DNA of 64,000 nucleotides from contig JAWPHD010003254.1 in the NCBI GenBank assembly GCA_037043455.1, positions 62,001 through 126,000 of the forward strand, in the 5' to 3' direction. The position numbers were made by a program, and so were the translations under genes. The notes under the pieces were generated by a model that saw only the letters and a list, made by a program, of their open reading frames with translations, did no database searches and had not been told where the DNA came from. This DNA is from Cyrtodaria siliqua (lineage: Eukaryota; Mollusca; Bivalvia; Adapedonta; Hiatellidae). Positions 23,401 through 37,500 of the stretch are shown one piece after another; the first letter of the stretch is position 1, and each line of letters begins with the position of its first letter.

Positions 23401-26400
23401 TGATTACGAAATGGCGATACACTAGGTAATGCCTCTTGCCGTAACTAACAGGTAAATTGGCAATAACAGCATCGCCTTCGAGAAGATGTTGAAAACATTC
23501 AACCTATTTTGGCTTGGGTGTAATCTCTTTATGTGTTCATATTAAATATATTCGCTAAAATTGATTTTGTTTATAAATATATTATTTTTGTAATCAGATA
23601 CCGCTTTTTACACTATTTTCCTATATTATGAACAAAGCAACTTGAAATATTGACCTAAAACATATTTAACCAAAAAATTAAACTTAGCTGGATTTCAGCT
23701 ATAAATGTGTGTGGTGGCAGTTGTTACTGTAACATATAGGGGAAGTAACCACTGTTGGGAGTTTGACTATTATCAAGAAGGGATATATTTGCTTTTACAC
23801 CGGTCATAAAATCTGAAACCGGTAACGAGACAGACTTGTTTTAAAAGTGGGCACATATCTCAAACACTCTAGATCTTTAGCGAAATTTTAATTTCAAAGA
23901 AAAACACACACTACATCAATCGTCATTCATCCCAGACAAATTCATGTTAATTAGTGACAGCTACCAGCAAGCGTCTTGCGATAAATTTAATCAGTAAACC
24001 TTTGTTTTCATTTTACCCAGATTATGAATTATTGGTTGGCAAGTTTTTTGAATCAAGAAAACTCGTCTGCAGCTTTGGAGAACATATTTACGACCTTAAT
24101 CGAAAACACGCTGAAGTTACAGGCTGTTAATAAAGCATACAATGTAATAAATAATGAAGCAAACTGAATCGATACTTTAAATAAAAGCAAAAAAGAAAGA
24201 GATAAACTAATTTTAAAATAGTGTTAAAACAACTAGTTTTAAACATATTAAACACTAATTTAAAAAGCGATTGTTACAACGTCATAACCAAAACAAAGTT
24301 CCGTTGTTTCATAGAAAGATGTTTTTCCCCCTCGTCATAGGTCTATGGAGGTCCGAAGCCATCCTCCATAAACCTTACACATGTACATATACAATGTCGT
24401 CATATTATCCGCAAATTTAAAGTTCAGATGTTTTATCTGTAAGTTAAACACCCCCTCCCCTGTAAGTTACCCCCCCCCCCCCCCCCCCCCCACACTTTAT
24501 TGTTTAATAGAAGCTACAGAATTTGGAATATTAAATGATTGTGATTTATGACATATACAATACTTCATCGGCCACGTTATGAAATAATCTACATGTAATG
24601 CAGGTCGGATGAACGGTGAATATTCAACTGCCACCCGTGTGTCCTCGACAGCTCAGAGGTTTGCTGGTCGAGGCAAGACCACATGCAACAGGTGTGATGC
24701 CTGAACCGGAACTGTAACCCAGAGTCTCTGGCTTACCGTGCTATTGCTCCAACTTGGCTATATAGAGGATACAGGGTAGGCAATATATTACATTTACCTT
24801 TACATGAACTAGGTTATAAACTCATATATACGCAATAAAGAGTGTCTCAGGTCCAACTCCAAATTATAACACAACATAATGCATTGCAATGCCACATTTG
24901 ACTTCTAGTCTCACAATATATTGAAGCTATTTACCATCTTAAATACATACAAATTGGCAAATCAAAATTTACGAATATTAGTTTAGAGAAATCTCAAACT
25001 AACAGTGTTATTAAGTTTCTGAATAGCATTCTAAAAATCCCGGATTAGAGAAACTATAAATTATAAAATAGAACAAATTAAATAAAATACTTACTGGAAT
25101 AAAGCAAAAGAAGTATAAGAAATAAATGAACCAAAACGCAACAGAATATTCTTGGTTACAGCAAGCTCGATGCTTACCGTCTCTCCTGGTGGTCCTGGTT
25201 CACATTCATGACTTACCGGGGATCCAACCTGGCCTGCAGCTTGTGGTCCGCGAGCTGCAACACGACCATATGCTCCGATGTCCTGAAATTAACAGAATGT
25301 TTACATAATCAAATATCACATTGGCACACACGTGATACCAACGATAATATCACTGAAACAAATGCACGGCATTACATTGGGACACACGTAAGCAGACCAA
25401 AGATATTATCAGTCACATTAGCGGTGAAGACCAACACGCGGTGAATACCAACACTGATGTAGAGAGACCAACGAAGTGCTGAACACTGATAAGTCTTTTA
25501 AAACTACGATGCTGCTGTGTTTGGAAATGTCGGCGTTTTAACGAGAATAATACTCCAGTCTAGGGACTTTCTTCAAAACGGTAAAAATGATTTCAGGAAT
25601 ATGTACAGTTATATAAGAGGAACTTGGGAGATCTCCTGGACACTTAGATAACGGTTTGGTCAACTACATGATGAAACAAGAATTGAATTGTTGTTTAACA
25701 GTCCATCTCCACATTGTTATTTCAATCCTATCATACACTGGAAAAGGGATACATAGTAACCTAAAAACCTTGACTGTCCGTACTATAATAGTAACCTAAG
25801 AACTTTGACTGACCTTACTATAATAGTAACCTAAGAACGTTGCCTGTTCTTACTATAATAGTAACCTAGGAACGTTGCCTGTCCTTACTATAATAGTAAC
25901 CTAAGAACTTTGACTGTCCTTACTATAATAGTAACCTAAGAACGTTGCCTGTCCTTACTATAATAGTAACCTAAGAACTTTGACTGTCCTTACTATAATA
26001 GTAAGCTAAGAACTTTGACTGTCCTTACTATAATAGTAACCTAAGAACGTTGCCTGTCCTTACTAGAATAGTAACCTAAGAACTTTGACTGTGCTTACTA
26101 TAATAGTAACCTAAGAACTTTGACTGTCCTTACTATAATAGTAACCTAAGAACGTTGACTATTCTTACTATCGAAGAGATTCATATTGCTGTTTAACTTG
26201 CCCGAAGAATAAACTCCGATACCCAGGACCGCCCGGTGATGTCCGATACCCAGGACCGCCCGGTGATGTCCGATACCCAGGACCGCCCGGTGAAGTCCGA
26301 TACCCAGGACCGCCCGGTGAACTCCGATACCCAGGACCGCCCGGAGAACTCCGATACACAGGACCGCCCGGTGATGTCCGATACCCAGGACCGCCTGGTA

Positions 26401-29400
26401 AGCTCCGATTACCAGGACCGCCCGGTGAACTCAGATACCCAGGACCGCCCGGAGAACTATCATACCCACCAGGACCGCCCGGTGGACGTCCTTATCCGGT
26501 GGACGAGGCTAGAGGAATTGTCTAGGGACATACTAAAGTAAAGCAATAAACTTACCAAGCCAGAGCCTTTTTCACCTGGTGGTCCAGGAGGGCCCTAAAA
26601 TATATTAATACATGCACACAATTAGAACTAATTTTCTGCATATTTTAATAAGCATTGGTATTTCACATGTAAAATGCAGACGCAGGTTTTATAGAACATA
26701 TGGTTTCATATAACAACCTGTATATACATTTTGTCAAAGTTAATTACAATAATATTGATAGTGTACTCAGTGAATATTCGTATTGAGACACCATATTGAC
26801 AACACATGTAAATTCTTGTATTATTTATATTCCACTCAGTGAAAATCCGAACTATACCCTGACACAATTTAATTTAACATGGTAATTATTGCATTATTGA
26901 TATTGTTCCCTGTAAATATCCGAGCTATACTGTGACACCATTGAATATTACGTGGTAATTCTTGCTTTATTAATAGTGTTCTCGGTAAACATTCGAAATA
27001 TACTGTGACACCATTGAATATCACGTGGAAATGTTTGCTTTATTAATACCGTTCTCGGTAAATATCTATAATAAACTATGACACCATTGAGCATCACATG
27101 GCAATTATTGCTTTATTAATACCGTTCTCGGTTAATATCTGAACTATATTGTGACAGCTTGAAAATCACATGGTAATTATTGCTTTATTAATATTGTTCT
27201 CGGTTAATATCTGTCCTATACTTTGACACCTTGAACATCACATGGTAATTATTGCTTTATTAATAGTGTTCTCGGTTAATATCTGTACTATACTGTGACA
27301 CCTTGAACATCACATGGTAATTATTGCTTTATTAATACCGTTCTCGGTTAATATCTGTACTATACTGCGACACATTGAACATCACATGGTAATTATTGCT
27401 TTATTAATATTGTTCTCGGTTAATATCTGTACTATACTGTGACACCTTTCAGTGTTACATTGCTTTGACGAATCATTGACGTACGCCTAAAATATTGCAG
27501 AGGACTAGTATTTCTATGTAATGGCCCAGTCACACCAACCACGAATGTCTCCCCGAACCCACTACGGTTGTCCCCCCTCCCCTCCCCCACCACGGATGCC
27601 CCCCGGATGGGCATTTCTCAAAAAATACTACGAATTACTACGAATACATTACGGGTTGAGTACGGTTGAGTACGGTAACAGTAAGGAGCAGCAAGGTTGG
27701 CACAGGAAACACCGCGGTTGACATGTGTAAATGACTGGAACCCTACGGTTCCACTACGGTTCGAGTACGGACTACTACGGACAACTACGATCTAGTACGA
27801 ACTAGTACGGACTAGTATGGAGTGTCATGAGCGTGTCACGGTTCCCCACGGGGTCCGCAATCGCGCAATAAAAAGGTCTGCATTTCAGCAATTCGGCCTT
27901 ATTCGCGATGAAACCGTACTAGATCGTAATAGGCCGTACAAGTTCGTGTACAGATCGTACTTAACCATGCTCCAACCGTGAGATAACCTTACTGAAACCC
28001 TAGTGTCCTCGTAGTAGGTTGTAGTAGGTCGTGGTAGGTCGTAGTAGGTCGTGGTAGGTCGTAGTAAGCCTTGGTCATTCCCGGTATGCCGGGAAAGTTC
28101 TACGAATCACTACGAATCGCTGCGAACCCACTAATTAAGGATGCTCTACGGATGGAAAAATCGTGGTGCTGACCCCGAGAGTTTTGGACATGTCCAAAAC
28201 TCTCGGGGTGGGTCCACGGATACATACGAACTACTACGAATAACCACGAATAACCCAGGATACATTACAGATTCACTACGAATCCATCCGTAGTGGATTC
28301 GTACAGGCATTTGTGGTTGGTGTGACTGGGGCATAACATTAACTACTGCAGACAATATAATTCTGTATTTATTATATTTAAATGATCCCAAAAAAGCAGA
28401 AAAGTAATATAAGTAATACTTTCCAATGTGATATAAACGTAGGTCACACAAGATACAAACACATAGTTACAATGTGTCTCAATGTTGCATCATACAAGAT
28501 ATATGTTACAGAACATTGTTGCCTAAGATTAGATGCAATTTAAGAGTATGTATAGCTTATCGTTTATACTTTATACAATACTAATAATAACAACACTAAT
28601 TATGATAATAATTATCATTAAGTACATTAAGTATCATTACAGTTGAAAAAAAGTACAGGCCTATCTAAATATAGCAACACATTTGTTATTAAACATTTTG
28701 TATTATGAAGTCTTTCGACTCATTATCGCATTATCGCATTTCGGCCCTCACACAGAAGGGCCAAAAAGCGATAATGATAATGGATCTTCCGTTTGAAAAA
28801 TATGACACCAATGTCATTGACCCGACATGGTAAAATTACAAGTTTTAACTGTCCCTAACTTCTAAAATATATGACCGATTTCAATACGCTCGACTCATTT
28901 TCTTATTTATGTAGGTATAATATCACAGCCATTTTCTTTTGATATTTTTCATTGTGCAACAAACTTTTATCTGAAGATCTAGATTTTCCTCGCCGTAGGC
29001 TATATCTACTCGAGAGGATTCTGTCAATATGAATATTCTCAAGATCTCTTAAGATTTTATAACATCAGTCCAGTCAAACACCCAATTTAATTTAGGTTAT
29101 ATTTAGGTAGACATGTAATAAAAAGATAAATGCATGGTTGAGCAGTGCCTTTAAGTGATAATTGTTCTTCGGGCTGAAGATAAATCAATGGTTGAGCAGT
29201 GCCTTTAAGTGATAATTGTTCTTCGGGCTGAAGCACTCGGGCCATTATCATAAAGCACTGCTCCGTCATGTATTAACCTGTAAATATAAACGATACACGG
29301 TCACTTATTGTTAAGAAAGTATGTGAACCTGTAAATGTGCATCTGAAACCAACTGTAAAATAAAATACAATAAACTGTCAAGGCCAGAGTTGAGAATAAA

Positions 29401-31531
29401 AAAACCAAAATGGCCCCAGAGAAACTTTTCTGATCATGTTATGCATTATGCTGCTCAGAGAGGTTTAATCCCAATTTTCTACATACTAAAGCATTTTTAA
29501 GCCATACAATTTGGCATGTACATACACTAAACATTACTCTATACAGTTATATCAAAATAATTATATAATGTATTTATTTTCTATACTTTCTAGAATAAAA
29601 CTTTATTCCTAACTGTCAACTTTTGGATGTTAGTGCATCTGTTAATAGCTGCACCTGTAAAAACAAGATCAGTGAATGGTCAGAATGCTGAAACCTTTAT
29701 CTTGAAGCAGACGAAATACTAACTGGCTACAGTGTATACATAATGGTGGTAGAGTCTACTGAACGCTGGTGTTTGAGCTAAATCATGAGTATAGTATATA
29801 TTACACATATTGACACAAAAAGTAACGGCACACAACTAAAAGTAATAATTGTAATGGTACTAAACTTGTTACTTAAACTACAAATCTAAATCTATCCTTA
29901 CCGGTTGCCCTGCGGTTCCAGGTTGACCCATCATTCCCATAGGGCCGGGCATTCCTTCATTTCCTGGCTTACCCTGGTCATTATAGAATCGTAAACATGC
30001 AACGCCAGAATTACATAAACATTTTACCACTTAGAGGAAAGAAACAGTGATACAGTTAGTTTGAATTTGTTTAACTTTGTTTTTATTATTTTGCTAAGTT
30101 AAAGGATGTAAATTTCAGTTATTCACTTGTTTAATGAACATCAGATATATGATAGACGTATATAAATCTATATTTGTTTATCAAAATAGAATTACGTTTT
30201 ACAATTTTTAGAATGTGTTACGATGTTCACTAGTTTTACATTGGTTCGAAGGAATCGTTATTTCAACTGGTTAAGATGTTTAAGTATACTAAAGGAAAAA
30301 AAATACACAACTCGGGAAATTCCGCTATATAATGAATATACTGCACACTCCATTCCACGTAATATTACAGAGAAATGCCAAGATGTTGTGTAAAAAAAAA
30401 AGTCGCAGCTAGTTAAGGTAAAGGACACAACTGTGCTGTTGTACAGTTTTTAATCACAGCACAGTTTCTAACACAAAATTCATAAATGTTGAAGTTCCTC
30501 ATTGAAAATATCAGTACTGTATTTAATGTAAAAAGATTGGAGAAGTTTGCTCACCTGTTTGAGCCAAACACATATTCTGTCAATTATAATGAAACTTTGA
30601 AGGGATAACATTTGCAGTTTTATGTGTTGTTTTCGATTTTCTTTCTAAAGAAAAGATCTAATGTACCCATGTACGGTTCGATTAACAGCATCATATCATA
30701 CACTCGAATAATAGCGGAAATTGCCGAGTTGCGTTCTCTTTTCCTTTAGCGTATATATAAAACTGGGTTGTATATTTAAATGTGTATACCGGTCGTCCGT
30801 CATTACCAGGGGCTCCTCTTTCTGCACCTTCCCCCTTTTCACCATCTGAACCCTGTAAACGTCCCACAACAATAAGTACAGGCATAAATGACCTACCTTT
30901 CTGTTGTTTTAAACGCTTGTTTGAGCTAAATATATATTTTTTTGTAAAAAAATGTTTTAACCAAACAAGTGCCCAAAACAAAATGTTACTACCATTGTTG
31001 ATTCGACTGAAGTTCTAGATATTCTTATAGCACCCAATGCTAATTTACGTAATAGTATCGATGAAATATACTCCACGACTTTAAAAACGCCTCTCCGAAA
31101 ATAAACAAAGATTATACCGTATTTTCGTTATATTTGATGAAATGAAATGATGTATATTTGTTGAGAGTTTAAAACATTTTATTTTAAATTCATCAAATAA
31201 ACGACAATTTTAACTGATGAATTAAAAATGTGATGAGTTATACTCACAACTGATTTTGAAATAGGAAATTAAACTAAGGTAATATCTTTGTTTATTTTTA
31301 GTGAGGCGTTTTTGAAGTCCTGCAGTATCTTATCGACAGCGAAATTGTTTTCAGATTTGAGAAACTTACTTGAACGCCAGTTTTAACTCTAAACTCCTTT
31401 AATTTTCTTCTGTTTGACTTTCTATTTTTCCTGTATTTTCGAGTTTTTTTTTCTTTGACGATTTCTTCTCCATATATTGTGGAAACAATCAAGACTGTCA
31501 GTACTAAAACCATTAGTTGTTTGAATAACAT
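14254..31531 (-). CDS. Short isoform of a type IX-like collagen (10 exons, joined)
   Basis: Predicted secreted collagen built from exons 31531-31370, 30852-30790, 29973-29902, 26594-26556, 25282-25217, 23258-23226, 20302-20156, 18979-18823, 15272-15105 and 14456-14254. The lengths sum to 1110 nt, an open frame of 369 residues plus stop. The distal donor at 25178 would give 382. Order: signal peptide, basic segment, about 140 residues of partly imperfect Gly-X-Y, a Cys-bearing linker of about 29 residues, a Gly-X-Y domain of about 118 residues with three short imperfections, and a short tail with CEYC. Known: type IX chains end NC2-COL1-NC1 with COL1 near 115 residues, and COL1A9-type alpha1(IX) has a short form from an internal promoter. 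Inference: this is an invertebrate relative acting in extracellular matrix. No fibrillar C-propeptide is present. It could also be another FACIT-like chain. Confidence 0.72.
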
Positions 31532-34500
31532 ATTTGCACTTGTACGTCAACAATATTTCTAAAAGAAACTGGTAGTACTGTCTATTAAACAATCAAACAA
31601 ATTTAACACTGAGTTTTGAGATTTACTAAGAGTCCTAATTCCAAATCGGACTGATTAAAACCTAAATATTACTGCCTGAGGCTTGTTCTACTGAAAGGTT
31701 AGAGGCAGAGTAGTCACGGAAAACGCTGACCGAAGCTTTTATAAATCTCTGTTAATAATCTAGCGAATTTGAGTTAATCTAATTTATCGGTTAATTCAAA
31801 CGTGAGTGTCTGCTAGTTAACTTACATTGAATCTACTTTTATTTTTCTCATTTTAGGGCTGGTGCTTGAGAATTAAATGAACGTTTTACAAATATTTTGT
31901 AGATCTTAATCAAATTAGGTCAACTTCAGTCAAATCAAACAAAGTGTAACAAAACATAAGAAACAGTAAAATACTCATATAAAGCATATTATTTGTAACA
32001 CTGTTTTAAAGTACGTTGTTCTTTTTGTTAAAATAGAAAATAATTTATATATAGTTTTAGGTTATAATAAAATAGAAATGCAAACGATTGGTCATAGTAA
32101 TTAAAAATAAAAGTAAAAAATGTTTATCATTCATTAGGAACATAGATAACGACCATTTACGTCGTTAAACAGTTAACAATTCACGGGCAATATGTCCCTT
32201 TAACGTTTAAAATATATATGCATGTATATACATTATGTACTTAAGAAAATATAAAAAACAAACATTTTAGACACAAATATTTTCCAGACTGTAAGACTGT
32301 TTTGCTCCTTATATGAGGAATATCGGAATAGCAACAGAGGACAGTAAGTATTGATATACCTGCCTTGTTGCCCATTGTTCCGCTGATTGTTTCCAGTTGG
32401 TATTCCTATTGTCAACCGTTTTATATTTGTGATTACTCTCATGTAATTGTTTTGTAAATGTGGTTTTAAATGCGTGTTTTCTATGAAATTGTTGTGTTAA
32501 ATGCGTGTCTTTTATTTAATTGTTATATTAAATGCGTGTTTTATTAGTTATTATCGTGTAAAATGTGTGTTTTCTTTGTAATTAGTGTGTTAAATGGGTG
32601 TTTTTATGTAACTGTTGTGTCAAATGCGTGTTTTATTTTTATTATTGTGTTGAATGCGAGTTTTCTTTGTAATTATGGTGTTAAATGGTTAAATTGTTAT
32701 ATTAAATGCGTGTTTTATTAGTTATTATCGTGTTAAATGGTTTTTATTTAACTGTTGTTTTATGTAACTGTTATGATGTTAAATGCGTTTTTTCCTTATT
32801 ATGTAATTGTTGTGCTAAATGCGTGTTTTTGGATTGATGCGTTCTGTGGGATCTTCACTTCCTGTTCAACTTTTGCATATACTTGCAATTAAACCGAAAT
32901 GTATTAAAGCACACGTATAAACTGAGCGTGTAAACCCTCTGCAGTAGCATGCTATACACTAATGAAGGTTTACAACTTGTTTTATTGTTGATACGCTTCC
33001 TAGCCATCGGACGAATGAATTCCATCTGTTGTAATTATGAACTATGCTTGGTTTTAACATATTTTGTTTCAAAGATACCATAGTATACAAATGATACATA
33101 CAAAAATACATGGATTGGAACGAAAGCAAAACTATGCTTAGGATATACTAGACTGATCTAGACTGGCATCAGTCTATAAATTATAAAAATCTCATAAATA
33201 TAATTTATTGTCATGTAGAAATAATACTCTGCATAAAACATGCTTTTTTTTTAATTTCAATTTCTGTTTCTCTTCATGGCCGAATTTATATTTAATCAGA
33301 TCAGATCATGAAAGTTATGATTGGAGATATGTGCCTCTTTACATACTATGGGAAGCAGTCTGTAATAGTTAAAAGTGGAATTGGTTACAGCATTAAAGAC
33401 TAATGCCAGTCTAAACCTCATTCAACAGGTATCTCCCAAGCATCGTTCATAATTACAACGAAGGGAATTCAACGCAATTCGTCCTCTGACTAGGGAGCGT
33501 ATCGTCAAGAACATACAACTGTATAATACGTAATGCAACTTTTGTTTAGCTCACCCTTGGTCCCATAGCTCCTTGCATTCCGGGTTGACCATTTGCTCCT
33601 CGTGTACCCTAAAATATACAGAGTAATAGTATTAATTGTTATTTACAATATATGTCTACAAATAACTTATGGCGAATTACGGTTGCACGGTGAAGCATCT
33701 GAGGGGTAAATGTTTTACTATTTTTTTGAAATTGATGATATCCATGGATACTATTCACTCTGGTTATATTTCTGGAATAATTATGACCTAATTTCTGGGA
33801 CAAGTAGGTCACAATTTAAAAAAAGAAAAGAAGCAACGCCGAAAACTGGAACACCCATCCACGGTGTCTGCTCTATTGGTCTCGCGTCTCACAAATCTGT
33901 CGTAGGGGTGTGGGACAGAAGCAAATATTAAGCAAGCGTTCATAACGAATATATTGAAAGGTTTTAACTCACAAAACACATATATTTAAACGAAAATCAA
34001 CAACACAAACAACAACGTCCCCAATATTTTGAACACGTTAGTGACATTACAAAACTGTACAACTTTAAAATAACTTTAAACAGAATAATCTCATGTAATC
34101 AATAGCCCAGACATACGAAGCTAACACTTCTTTAGGGGCAATTTAAATTCTAGAAAATAATCGTTAAGAGTAACATTAAAATACCCGATTGATATACCAA
34201 TGATTAAGATATATCCTTTAACAATTTAAAGGGAGGAAACAGATCAATGGTTAATTTACCAATTAAACATTAAAGGGATTCCGTTCCGTTTTTATTTAAC
34301 CAGGTTGATTATGTAACACGTAATCAAAGAGGGTTTTAAGTCTTCACATGTGTTCCTGTTAAATGGTCTTTTAATGGTTTACAGAACTGCATCGTGATTT
34401 ATCGGTATCACTGTTTCACATCGTTAAGGGTATACGGCAATCTTGTCGGCAGGGACACAAGGCATTCTTGGTAACAGGCCCACATATGCATGTAACTTTG

Positions 34501-37500
34501 TAATACATTCAGAAAAGCTAAACGTTATTTTGGTCTTCTCGCTTGATCCCCAAATCGTCAAATCCCCAAATCCAAGTATTTGACATTTAAAGAGTTTATA
34601 TCTAATTCGTGCTTATTCAAAGAAAACGTGACATTTAATTTGCTTTCCAGTTTAACCATCAAAACATTGGAATGTTAAGAATGTAGAATGTAGAGAATGG
34701 TTCAATGTTTTATTAAGTGAAAAACATAAATCGCAAAATATTGGAATTCGCAGTCCGTGTCTATTCATTCCAATGTCCTTTACCATGAATTCAACTCCAA
34801 AAAGATGTAAAGTTGCTTAATAAAGCAGAATAACCTTGTTATCTGGATGATCAAGATGAAAGCATGTTTTGGGTGTCTGGGTCAGATTTATGTCTGATTA
34901 AAACTACGCTTATGTAACCTTCATGTTAATTTCAGTGAGAAAAAACACTAAGATCAGTGTGTGGTAGTTGTGTGTACAAGGTGTGGGGTTTTCATTCAAG
35001 TTCTTGATAACATTTAATGTGCTCGTCTGTTCTAACATTTGCTACACTGTCGTCTATTTTGATTTTTCCCCTGTTGTCTAGACACTTTTCCATGTTTGTT
35101 TCAAATGGATTCGTTAAAATGTATGAAAAACACTACGCATACATGCGCAATCTTCATGGTAAGTGTCTTTAGAAAAATGGAAACACAACAGAGAGGAAAC
35201 TTTTAAATGTGCTAACAGATCATTGAGGTTTTAATAACTATTAACTTGAAATGATTACAATAACACGAATGTACCAGATGGCACTTTTTTCTACGATAAC
35301 CTTTATAAACGATGTTATGTATTTTAACTACCAACTATTCAATTAAGAAAACTTACTGGGGCACCCCTTGGCCCTTCCATTCCTGGCGCACCTCGTTCGC
35401 CCTCTATTCCCTGTCAAACATAAAATAATGTATTCATAAGTCAATAGGCCATAGGCCTATGAGACAATACAAATGCATACAATATGACATAGCAATAAAC
35501 GTATTCACAAAAATATTTACAAGAACATTATTAAGATATAAACACAATGATATATTCCTATTTTACACACAGCGGAGAAGGTGATAATGACATAATATTA
35601 TTATGTTACGAAGTATTTCAAACATTATGAATATGAATATAACAATTCCACCAGTGGGACAAAATGCAGCCAGGTTGGCAATATAAAATTAGAATAGTTT
35701 AGAGTGTTGAATTAATCATATAAATGCCAATCATTCAAAGTTTGAACAGCCATTTCATTAAAATTGAACAATTCAAAGGTTGTCTTTTGTAGCGCAAAAA
35801 CTCACCAAAGACGACAGTCTAGTTTAGTTTTCATTTAGAGGTAATTTGTTGCAAAAGTCTATATTAGAACAAAATGTGTAAATCACTGTGATAATTGTTT
35901 ATAGATGTTTTTGTCTCACAATTGTTTATAGATGTTTTTCTCTCACAATTGTTTATAGATGTTTTTCTCTCACAATTGTTAATACATGTTTTTCTCTCAC
36001 AATTGTTTATACATGTTTTTCTCTCACAATTGTTTATACATGTTTTTCTCTCACAATTGTTTATACATGTTTTTCTCTCACAATTGTTTATACATGTTTT
36101 CTCTCACAATTGTTTATACATGTTTTTCTCTCACAATTGTTAATACATGTTTTTCTCTCACAATTGTTTATACATGTTTTTCTCTCACAATTGTTTATAC
36201 ATGTTTTCCTCTCACAATTGTTTATACATGTTTTTCTCTCACAATTGTTTATACATGTTTTCCTCTCACAATTGTTTATACATGTTTTTCTCTCACAATT
36301 GTTTATACATGTTTTTTTCACTTTTTAAATTTCAGTATGTAAAAACGGAATCAGTAATAGTTTACCATAGGCCCTGGCTCTCCATCTTCCCCGCTTTTTC
36401 CTGGTGGACCCTGAAAATATTTATTGAAATAATATGACGTTGGCACGAAAATGCAAACACATACTTTTTATTTATATATACATATAGATTAGCTTTAGTT
36501 TACACCAACGTTTAAAAACTCTGAGTTAACATACATGCACATATGTTTAGTTAGTGTTTAAGCTATATTTCAATCCAATCAGATCGACTAGATTTTAAAA
36601 TTTTGTATAAACTTATTTCATTAAAACTCAGATTATGTCTCTATTATATTAAGTGCGTTAAAGGTGAAATTTAGCGTGTTTTTTGAGCATATATTCTGAA
36701 ATATATGTATATAATATACAATCTGTTCAAATATTACACTTATTGGTTGTCCCGTTTTCTCACAGTAGCCAATTTTATCTCATAGCGCACACGCTTGAGT
36801 TTCGCCCTTTTTAAAGACAGGTAAGTGTCACGTGATCCTGTGACGTCATTGGTACCAAACGATCAGCGGTGTCGCATTGAGTTGTATAGTATTGTCTATG
36901 TAGGATTAAGTTTTATGGTACGTGTTAAAAATGCCGTGTGCTGTAGCTGGGTGTCAAAGTGTGCATAAAAAAGGACAATCTAATAACATCAGTTTTTTTC
37001 GTTTTCCTAATCAGGTTAATGATAGATTAAGATTTGAATTGTGGGTGGACGCTGTCGACGAAAATCGCCCGTCGCGTCAAAAAAATGGGAACCTTCGAAA
37101 GACGCGCGAGTTTGTAGTAAACACTTTGAGTTGGATTCGTGGAAAATCCATCCTTTGGTTTCATTTTCATTGAATTTGAAGGACAGACGGCCATGCAGAT
37201 TAAAAACAACAGCGATACCAACAATATTTTCCTACAAAAATGAGAAGTGCCTAACCCCGCCGTCTCCGAGCAAGTTTTATTCGCCGATTCGACCGGCGTT
37301 GAGGAAGAAATTATTAAATGAGGTAAGATAGAAGTTTTTGTTCAGTTATCTTAGCAATTCCTCGGGTATGTGTATGATAAATTGTAGAAAGGTATATAGT
37401 CTTAGATCTGTACATCGTGATTGTTTAGCTGTTGAATTAGATGCATGCGTCTTACGTGAACGGCGCTAATATAATGTAGCCGTCTTTTTCAAAAGATCGC

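Noticed and set aside
26216..26541. The 27-bp block as a real collagen exon
   Set aside because: A stop precedes it in the collagen frame, no AG acceptor lies in the right phase, and the Gly pattern fails at every third triplet.
32233..32442. Minus-strand GIPTGNNQ...GQQGR frame as a collagen exon
   Set aside because: It falls in a copy of the RT-tail repeat and the Gly spacing is irregular.
14253..33555. Two separate tandem collagen genes instead of one with two starts
   Set aside because: No terminal exon, stop or poly(A) signal with a C-terminal domain is seen between 33555 and 31745, and exon phases match across the gap. It is not fully excluded.
35888..36342. Overlapping hydrophobic and Cys-rich frames on both strands
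   Set aside because: By-products of the 27-bp minisatellite.
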